Source of the DNA: Clostridiales bacterium
Lineage (GTDB): Bacteria > Bacillota > Clostridia > Oscillospirales > Acutalibacteraceae
Reading direction: 5' to 3'
DNA length: 18,593 nucleotides
Assembly: GCA_019421725.1 (NCBI GenBank)
Contig: JAHZES010000017.1
Coordinates: 1 to 18,593, forward strand
In this document: positions 13,548-18,593 of the stretch, piece after piece
How positions within the stretch are numbered: position 1 is the stretch's first letter
How the letters are laid out: the number at the start of each line of letters is the position of its first letter
Translations under genes and position numbers: made by a program
The notes under the pieces: model-generated
The model's input: only the letters and a program-made list of their open reading frames with translations
The model's database searches: none
Told to the model about the DNA's origin: nothing

Positions 13548-13594
13548 GAAGTTCATGGCACAAATATCAAATTATTGGAAAGTGAGGCCGGCGC

Positions 13595-14287
13595 ATGGTT
13601 GAATTCCGCAATGTTTCCAAGACGTATGACAACGGCACCGTGGCGCTCAAAAATGTGAGCCTGAACGTGCAGAAGGGCGAATTTGTGTTTATTGTCGGCG
13701 CGTCCGGCGCCGGAAAAAGCACATTTCTTAAGCTGATTATGCGGGAAGAGGTTCCCAGCGGCGGCGAAATCATTGTTAACGGGCGCAAGCTTTCTACCGT
13801 GCGCCACCGCGATGTTCCGTTTCTGCGCCGCACCATGGGGATCGTGTTTCAGGATTTTCGCCTGATCGATAAAATGACGGTGTACGACAATGTGGCGTTC
13901 GCCATGCATGTGGTCGGCGCTTCCTCGCGGGAGATCCGCAGGCGCGTGCCGTATATTCTTTCTCTGGTGGGGCTGGAGGAGAAGGCGCGCTGCCTGCCGA
14001 ACGAGCTTTCGGGCGGCGAGCAGCAGCGTGTAGGGCTGGCCCGCGCGCTGGTCAACAATCCCGGCTTGATTATTGCGGACGAGCCCACCGGGAATATCGA
14101 TCCCACGCTTTCTTACGAAATTGTGGATCTGCTCAACGAGATCAACCGCCGCGGAACCACGGTTCTGATGGTGACGCATGAACATCAGCTTGTCAAACGC
14201 TTTCACCGCCGCGTGGTGGAAATCAGCGACGGCTGTGTAGTGGCCGACACCGCCAACCCCGAACTGGGCCGGGGCGCGGACGCCTGA
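13595..14287 (+). CDS. ftsE: Cell division ATP-binding protein FtsE
   Basis: A 230-residue ABC ATPase, the cytoplasmic partner of FtsX. Walker A is GASGAGKS (35-42), the Q-loop is FQDFRL (85-90), the signature LSGGE (138-142), Walker B IIADEP with D162/E163, and the switch histidine H195. The FQDFRLIDKMTVYDNV segment is typical of FtsE. In the known system, ATP hydrolysis by FtsE is passed through FtsX to activate a peptidoglycan hydrolase outside the membrane. In Firmicutes this is CwlO in Bacillus or PcsB in Streptococcus. The ATG is placed by GAGG seven bases upstream. ftsX follows after 43 bases and the hydrolase candidate directly after that. Confidence 0.96.
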   Translation: MVEFRNVSKTYDNGTVALKNVSLNVQKGEFVFIVGASGAGKSTFLKLIMREEVPSGGEIIVNGRKLSTVRHRDVPFLRRTMGIVFQDFRLIDKMTVYDNVAFAMHVVGASSREIRRRVPYILSLVGLEEKARCLPNELSGGEQQRVGLARALVNNPGLIIADEPTGNIDPTLSYEIVDLLNEINRRGTTVLMVTHEHQLVKRFHRRVVEISDGCVVADTANPELGRGADA

Positions 14288-14330
14288 CAAGGGCTTGGCA
14301 CGCAGCACAGCGGAAAGGTGAGGTTTATTT

Positions 14331-15230
14331 ATGAAAATCGGCAGTATCGGGTACCTTTTGCGTGAGGGGATCCGCAATTTCTGGAGCAACCGGCTGATGT
14401 CATTTGCGTCGGTCGGAGTTTTGATTTCGTGTATGCTGCTCAGCGGCGGCTCCGTGCTGCTTTCTCTTAATGTGGCGTCCGTTATGTCCAAGGTGGAACA
14501 GAACAATCTGGTGATGGTTTACCTGAACGATAATGTGGGCGTGCTGGAGGCGGTCAAGGTCGGGGACGAGATCAGCAGGATCCAAAACGTCGCCGAAACC
14601 ACGCTGGTGACGAAGGACGAGGGCCTGCAGGAGCTGATGGATCAGGTGGAGGACGGCGAGGCGCTCCTTGAAGAGCTTGCCGCCGACAATCCCCTGCCGA
14701 ACGCATACCGCGTGACGCTTTCGGATCTGGAACAGTACGACGCTACCGTTGAGCAGCTGAGGGAGCTTGACGGCGTTCAGAAGGTGCGCGGCGAAAGCGA
14801 CGTGCCGAAAAAAATTATACAGATGGAGCACACCGTCAACGGGACGCTGATCTGGATCATTGCGCTGCTGATCGTGGTTTCCATGTTTATTATCACGAAC
14901 ACGATCCGTGTGACAATGTTTAACCGCCGCAAGGAGATCAGCATTATGAAGTCCGTCGGCGCGACAGACTGGTTTATCCGCATCCCGTTTGTGGCAGAGG
15001 GCATTGTCATCGGCGTCCTTTCCGGCGTGCTGGCAACGCTGCTGATCGATTATATTTACAACAATGTCAGCTGGGGGAGCGAGATGTTCTTTTCGCTGGT
15101 CAGCTTTGACCGTTACCGTTGGCTGTTTGCCGCCGCGTTCCTCGGCGCGGGCATCATTTTCGGTGCGATCGGCGGCGTGATTTCCATTGGAAGATATCTG
15201 AAAAGCGAGGGGGGAGATCTTTATGAATAA
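14331..15230 (+). CDS. ftsX: Cell division membrane protein FtsX
   Basis: A 299-residue protein with the FtsX plan: cytoplasmic N-terminus with YLLREGIRNFWSNRLMS (8-24), a first membrane helix (about 24-48), an extracellular domain (about 50-170), and three more helices near 171-194, 219-242 and 264-288. The extracellular part is expected to contact the hydrolase encoded next, while the loop RRKEISIMKSVGAT (199-212) is the coupling segment facing FtsE. An AAAGGTGAGG ribosome binding site precedes the ATG. Its last eight bases overlap the start of the M23 gene (ATGAATAA), so the two are probably translated together. Confidence 0.95.
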   Translation: MKIGSIGYLLREGIRNFWSNRLMSFASVGVLISCMLLSGGSVLLSLNVASVMSKVEQNNLVMVYLNDNVGVLEAVKVGDEISRIQNVAETTLVTKDEGLQELMDQVEDGEALLEELAADNPLPNAYRVTLSDLEQYDATVEQLRELDGVQKVRGESDVPKKIIQMEHTVNGTLIWIIALLIVVSMFIITNTIRVTMFNRRKEISIMKSVGATDWFIRIPFVAEGIVIGVLSGVLATLLIDYIYNNVSWGSEMFFSLVSFDRYRWLFAAAFLGAGIIFGAIGGVISIGRYLKSEGGDLYE

Positions 15231-16413
15231 AAGGCTTCGTTGGGTTTCGGCGCTGCTGTGCGCGCTGCTGGTGATCGGCGCGGTATTTGCCTCGCCGGGC
15301 GCCGCCTGCCGGGCGGACGCGGCCACAAGCCTTTCTCAGCTGCAGAACAGGCTCAACGCGCTGAAGCAGGAGCAGGCCAAGCTGGACGCACAGCTTAAGA
15401 ATCTGAAAAACCAGCAGCAGTCCCAAGCGGCGTACCAGCAGTCGCTGCAGCTGAAAATTGCCAATGCACAGGGGCAGATCGATAACCTGAATGCACAGAT
15501 CTCCGGTTATGACGCGCAGATTTCGGAAAAAGAAGCGCAGATCTCCGACGCGGAGGCGCAGATCAGCGCTAATTTTACAACGCTGAAGGCGCGCCTGAAG
15601 GCGATCTACATGCTTGGCGAGGCGTCGATGCTCGATATTTTATTCTCTGCCGACAATGTGACCGATTTTTTGAATCGTTCGCAATTCGTTCAGGCGATCA
15701 GCGACCACGACCAGAACATTATTTCCGTGCTGAAGACGCAGAGCGAGAACATCCGGGCCGAAAAAGAAAGCATTGAGGCGGATCGCGCGCAGCTTGCCGA
15801 AGCGAAAACACAGTACGATTCTCAAAAACAGCAGCTGCAGAATGCAATGGCGGAAAGCGAACGCATTTCCAAAGAGCTGCAGGCCTCGCAGGCCGTTACC
15901 GCCGCCCGGCAAAAAGAGATCAATGCCGCGTTTGCCAAAGCCGATGAAGAGATCAAGCAGTGGTGGATCAATTACTACAGGCAGCAGGAGGAAAACGCGA
16001 ACGCGAACAAGCCGGAAAGCACCGGAAGCTTTACCTGGCCGATGCCCGGCTATTCCCGCAAATCGAATATTACGCAGTATTTTGCAGGAAAAAACAATCA
16101 CCGTGGGATCGACATTTCCGGCGCGGGGATCTACGGAAAAACGATCGTTGCGGCAGATTCCGGCGTGGTTGCGGTCGCTTCGTACAATAATGCGGTGTAC
16201 GGAATTTATGTGCAGATCGATCACGGCGGCGGAGTCGCCACGCTTTATGGGCACACCAGCGGGCTTTTGGTCAAAGCCGGGCAAACGGTGCAAAAGGGGC
16301 AGGCGATCGCTTACGTCGGCAGTTCGGGAATCTCAACCGGGGCGCACCTGCATTTCGGCGTGCTGATCCGGGGAACGCCGGTGAATCCGCTGAATTATTT
16401 TCAACTGAAATAA
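15223..16413 (+). CDS. Coiled-coil LytM/M23 peptidoglycan hydrolase (EnvC/PcsB/CwlO-like partner of FtsEX)
   Basis: A 396-residue secreted protein. An N-terminal signal sequence (about 1-29) is followed by long Gln/Ala/Lys-rich coiled coils (about 35-125 and 165-245), with a break near 125-160 containing LKAIYMLGEASMLDILFSA, a segment conserved in such hydrolase activators. The C-terminal LytM/M23 domain covers about 270-396. H293 and D297 (HRGID) and H377 (HLHFG) match the zinc ligands, and H344 (YGHTS) and H375 match the catalytic histidines, so it should be active, unlike EnvC. It likely cuts peptide cross-links in the wall under FtsEX control. The ATG at 15223 has GAGGGGGGAG six bases before it. 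C29 follows GAA, but Pro at -4 argues against lipidation. Confidence 0.93.
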   Translation: MNKRLRWVSALLCALLVIGAVFASPGAACRADAATSLSQLQNRLNALKQEQAKLDAQLKNLKNQQQSQAAYQQSLQLKIANAQGQIDNLNAQISGYDAQISEKEAQISDAEAQISANFTTLKARLKAIYMLGEASMLDILFSADNVTDFLNRSQFVQAISDHDQNIISVLKTQSENIRAEKESIEADRAQLAEAKTQYDSQKQQLQNAMAESERISKELQASQAVTAARQKEINAAFAKADEEIKQWWINYYRQQEENANANKPESTGSFTWPMPGYSRKSNITQYFAGKNNHRGIDISGAGIYGKTIVAADSGVVAVASYNNAVYGIYVQIDHGGGVATLYGHTSGLLVKAGQTVQKGQAIAYVGSSGISTGAHLHFGVLIRGTPVNPLNYFQLK

Positions 16414-16468
16414 CGTCAGCCTCTCCGGCCGACTGCAAAGCCGCGGCGGAGGAAAACTGCAGGAAGAG

Positions 16469-16495
16469 CGCCGTGCCGCTTTGCGGCGGCGTTTT
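16469..16495 (+). terminator. GC-rich hairpin between the M23 hydrolase and ctp genes
   Basis: CGCC-GT-GCCGC (16469-16479), loop TTT, GCGGC-GGCG (16483-16491), then TTTT (16492-16495). It forms nine pairs with a 2-base bulge. A second short hairpin, GGCCG/CGGCC, follows at 16504-16516. It may attenuate the operon before the protease. Confidence 0.5.
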
Positions 16496-16541
16496 GGAAT
16501 GGCGGCCGTTTCGGCCAGCTGCGAAAGGACGGATCAGTATT

Positions 16542-17891
16542 ATGAAAAAACGGATTTCCTGGGGCGTGGCGATCGCCCTGATGGCGGTGACGGCAACGCT
16601 GACCATGTCGCTGACCTATCAGTATACCATCAACCGCACCAAGGCGCAGGTGGACGATTTGAGCGAGCGGATGAAAATGTATTCCAAGCTCAGTGAGATC
16701 GACCAGAAGGTGCGTGAAAAGTATTTGAACGCGCTGGACGAAACGGCATTGAACAATGCGATTGCGCAGGGCTATATGAACGGGGTCGACGACAAGCACA
16801 GCTATTACCTGACGCAGGCGGAATATACGGCCCGCCAGCTGGAGCTTGGCGGGCAGAAGGTCGGCATCGGCGTGGACGTTACGCTGCAGAAGGACGGGGC
16901 CATTGCGGTAACGCGCGTGACGCCGAATTCTCCGGCCGCCGCCAGCGGGATTCAAAAAGGAGACATTTTGCAGAAGGTCGGTGACCGGGAGCTGACGGCG
17001 GACGATTACAGCCGGCTTTCAGACCTGATCGGCGGCGAATCCGGAACAGAGGTGGAGCTGACCATCCTGCGCGGAGAGGAAAGCGTTTCGATTACGGCGA
17101 CCCGTAAGCAGTTCGATATGGTAACGGTCGATTACCGCCTGATGGAAAATGGGATTGGTTATTTGCGCATTACCGAATTTACCGACGGAACCACCCCGGA
17201 AAACGGTACCGCGGCTCAGTTTAAAGCGGCGGTCGGCAGCCTGACCACGCAGGGCGCCACGGGGCTGGTGATCGACGTGAGAAACAACCCGGGCGGCTCG
17301 CTCGATGCCGTCGCCTCCGTGCTGGATCAGATTCTTCCGGCGGGCAACATTGTTTCCTCTGCAGGTAAGGACGGAGTTAAGCAGGTGCTGTATACTTCCG
17401 ATTCCAACCAGCTTTCGCTGCCGCTTGCGGTGCTTGTGAATCAGAACAGTGCTTCGGCGGCCGAGCTGTTGGCCTGTGCGGTCAAGGATTACGGCAAGGG
17501 AACGCTTGTGGGGACCACGACCTACGGCAAGGGGACCATGCAGCAGCTGTTTGCGCTGACGGACGGCTCGGCGCTGAATCTGACCATTGCAAAGTTTTTC
17601 CCGCCGGTCAGCGATAATTTTGATGGTGTCGGCGTTGCGCCCGATATTGTGGCGGAGCTTTCGGAGGATCTGCAGGAAAGATTTTATTTTCTGACCGACG
17701 ACGAGGATACCCAGCTTAAAATGGCGGTCAGCGCGTTGATGATAGGCGGGGCGCAGACCAACACAGGCGGCTCGGACGGAGGCGATCCCTCTGCGGAAGA
17801 AAGCGGTTCCGCAGAACCCGGAGCGGAGAGTGCGGAAACAAGCTCTGCGGCCGCGCTGGAGGACAGCGCCAGACAGGTGCTGCATTTGTAA
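16542..17891 (+). CDS. S41 C-terminal processing peptidase (CtpA/CtpB-like) with PDZ domain
   Basis: A 449-residue serine protease. One N-terminal membrane helix or uncleaved signal (about 7-27) places it outside the membrane. A helical cap region (30-95) is followed by a PDZ domain (about 98-188) with VGIGVDV and SPAAASGIQKGDILQKV. The S41 core spans about 200-370, with VIDVRNNPGGSL (243-254). The catalytic residues by spacing are S305 (NQNSASAAEL), K330 (TYGKGTMQQ) and Q334, agreeing with the Ser-25-Lys-4-Gln pattern of CtpB. A Gly/Ser/Glu-rich acidic tail follows residue 400. In Bacillus, ctpB lies next to ftsEX and works in sporulation signalling. A similar proteolytic role is an inference. 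Start: ATG 16542 with AAAGGA about 12 bases upstream. A longer frame back to 16473 runs through a hairpin and has no binding site. Confidence 0.94.
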   Translation: MKKRISWGVAIALMAVTATLTMSLTYQYTINRTKAQVDDLSERMKMYSKLSEIDQKVREKYLNALDETALNNAIAQGYMNGVDDKHSYYLTQAEYTARQLELGGQKVGIGVDVTLQKDGAIAVTRVTPNSPAAASGIQKGDILQKVGDRELTADDYSRLSDLIGGESGTEVELTILRGEESVSITATRKQFDMVTVDYRLMENGIGYLRITEFTDGTTPENGTAAQFKAAVGSLTTQGATGLVIDVRNNPGGSLDAVASVLDQILPAGNIVSSAGKDGVKQVLYTSDSNQLSLPLAVLVNQNSASAAELLACAVKDYGKGTLVGTTTYGKGTMQQLFALTDGSALNLTIAKFFPPVSDNFDGVGVAPDIVAELSEDLQERFYFLTDDEDTQLKMAVSALMIGGAQTNTGGSDGGDPSAEESGSAEPGAESAETSSAAALEDSARQVLHL

Positions 17892-17917
17892 CCGGAAGAA
17901 TGGTTTGAGTTGTGACG

Positions 17918-17960
17918 AAAAAAGCTGCAGATCCCTGTTTGGCAGAGAGCTGCAGCTTTT
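17918..17960. terminator. bidirectional terminator after ctp and the HTH gene
   Basis: AAAAGCTGCAG (17920-17930) pairs with CTGCAGCTTTT (17950-17960). The A-run 17918-17923 provides six Ts for the minus transcript. The last bases of the right arm overlap the stop codon of the convergent HTH gene (17959-17961). Confidence 0.75.
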
Positions 17961-18186
17961 ATGTTTCCGGGGGAGCGGGAGGGTCCGGAACGTATTCAAT
18001 AATATCGCCCGGCTGACAGTCGAGTGCCCGGCAGATGCTGTTGAGCGTTTCAAATCGGATCGCTTTGGCTTTTTCGTTTTTCAAAATGGAGATATTGGCC
18101 ATTGTAATGCCGACGCGTTCGGAAAGCTCCGTCACACTCATTCTGCGTTTGGCGAGCATGACGTCCAGAGTAATTCGGATTGACAT
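17959..18186 (-). CDS. Small XRE/HTH_26-type transcriptional regulator
   Basis: A 75-residue Cro/CI-like protein. The helix-turn-helix covers about residues 5-62: a first helix with LDVMLAKRRMS, then VTELSERVGITMANISILKN as the HTH core, and FETLNSICRALDCQPGDIIEYVP as the closing helix and YozG-like ending. A Pro-rich tail ends the protein. It is the standard partner of DUF2975 membrane proteins, whose gene lies 21 bases upstream on the same strand. Such regulators are expected to act on their own operon, but targets are unknown. Start: ATG 18186, with AAGGAAGC six bases upstream. Confidence 0.92.
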   Translation of the reverse strand: MSIRITLDVMLAKRRMSVTELSERVGITMANISILKNEKAKAIRFETLNSICRALDCQPGDIIEYVPDPPAPPET

Positions 18187-18207
18187 GGTAACGCTTCCTT
18201 TCCCGGC

Positions 18208-18593
18208 TCAGATCGTCAGATCGTTTTCCGCTTTCAGGGCGGCTGCCTTTTCGGTCAGGTGCGCCAGCACGAGCGCCGCGATCGCTACGGCAACGCCGAT
18301 CGTAATAATAACCAGAGATGCAATGTAGAATCCGGCCCCAAAGGACGCCAGACAGGCAAAGACAAGAACGGACAGAAAACAGAGCACGGTATCACCCAAA
18401 GCGAGGACAGCAATGTTTTTCAAATAACGGACGTTTTCGGTGCAGAACGAACGGTCAGCGCCGATATTGCAGCAGATGCGCCAGAAAAACCAGAGCGCCG
18501 CAAAGCAGGGCAGCAGCATTACGCGCGCCACAATGAAAAAGGCGTGGTAGTGTTCCCGGTTGACCGGTGCCAGCCCGGCGAGGCCGCTGTCGA
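18208..18593 (-). CDS. DUF2975-type integral membrane protein, N-terminus cut by the window edge
   Basis: The frame is open to the right edge, giving at least 128 residues of the C-terminal part. Before the GTG at 18531 it continues as DSGLAGLAPVNREHYHAFFI, so that GTG is not the start. Three hydrophobic helices are visible: the segment around FFIVARVMLLPCFAALWFFW, IAVLALGDTVLCFLSVLVFA, and the stretch from GFYIASLVIITIG to AALVLA. The short loop ENVRYLKNIAV and the ending HLTEKAAALKAENDLTI are typical of DUF2975 proteins. These have four membrane helices and are nearly always paired with a small HTH regulator, as here. Function is unknown. Its promoter lies outside the window. Confidence 0.85.
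   Translation of the reverse strand, partial: DSGLAGLAPVNREHYHAFFIVARVMLLPCFAALWFFWRICCNIGADRSFCTENVRYLKNIAVLALGDTVLCFLSVLVFACLASFGAGFYIASLVIITIGVAVAIAALVLAHLTEKAAALKAENDLTI

Noticed and set aside
16473..16541. Earlier start for the Ctp protease
   Set aside because: The extension lies in a GC-rich hairpin, lacks a ribosome binding site and would put charged residues before the membrane helix.
1..18593. tRNA, rRNA, CRISPR, phage or transposon genes
   Set aside because: Reading both strands I found no cloverleaf-like gene, repeat-spacer array, integrase or transposase motif.

Overview
The window looks like chromosomal DNA of a GC-moderate Firmicute, most likely a clostridial gut-type bacterium (Oscillospiraceae/Ruminococcaceae-like). 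This is an inference from sigma-A-type promoters, strong AGGAGG-type ribosome binding sites, lipoproteins with lipoboxes, a PucR/CdaR-like regulator next to FtsEX, and a heterodimeric ABC exporter of the LmrCD/BmrCD/TM287-288 type. I see no rRNA, tRNA, CRISPR array, transposase or prophage gene. Most of the window is tightly packed coding sequence, and the interesting material is concentrated in five longer intergenic regions.

Left part (1-3242): the C-terminal end of an AAA/DUF4143-type ATPase, then the translation-associated ATPase YchF with its own strong promoter. A bidirectional terminator separates it from a convergent alpha-oxoamine synthase whose sequence resembles serine palmitoyltransferase more than biotin or threonine-pathway enzymes. 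A 550-base divergent intergenic region follows. It holds a dyad next to the synthase promoter, a tandem 10-base repeat inside the exporter promoter, and a structured leader.

Middle part (3243-10834): two translationally coupled half-transporters form an asymmetric ABC exporter (one degenerate and one canonical ATP site). After a strong terminator come a convergent class I aminotransferase, then an unknown lipoprotein (+) and a second unknown lipoprotein (-) that share a bidirectional terminator. The second lipoprotein is preceded by a perfect-consensus promoter (TTGACA-17-TATAAT) with a perfect 14-base dyad just upstream. A 53-residue hypothetical protein lies behind it.

Right part (11020-17891): an envelope block reading left to right. 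It has a PrsA/PpiC-like foldase lipoprotein, a PucR/CdaR-like regulator with a long foldable leader, FtsE, FtsX, a coiled-coil LytM/M23 murein hydrolase and a CtpA/CtpB-type PDZ protease. FtsEX is expected to control the hydrolase in the periplasm-like space, and the foldase and protease fit extracytoplasmic protein quality control or regulated proteolysis. The window ends with a convergent HTH regulator/DUF2975 membrane protein pair, the latter cut by the right edge.

The best candidates for undescribed biology are the SPT-like enzyme in a Firmicute, the leader RNAs before the exporter and before the PucR-like gene, and the dyad-controlled consensus promoter of the unknown lipoprotein. No complete novel multi-gene system could be demonstrated from sequence alone.
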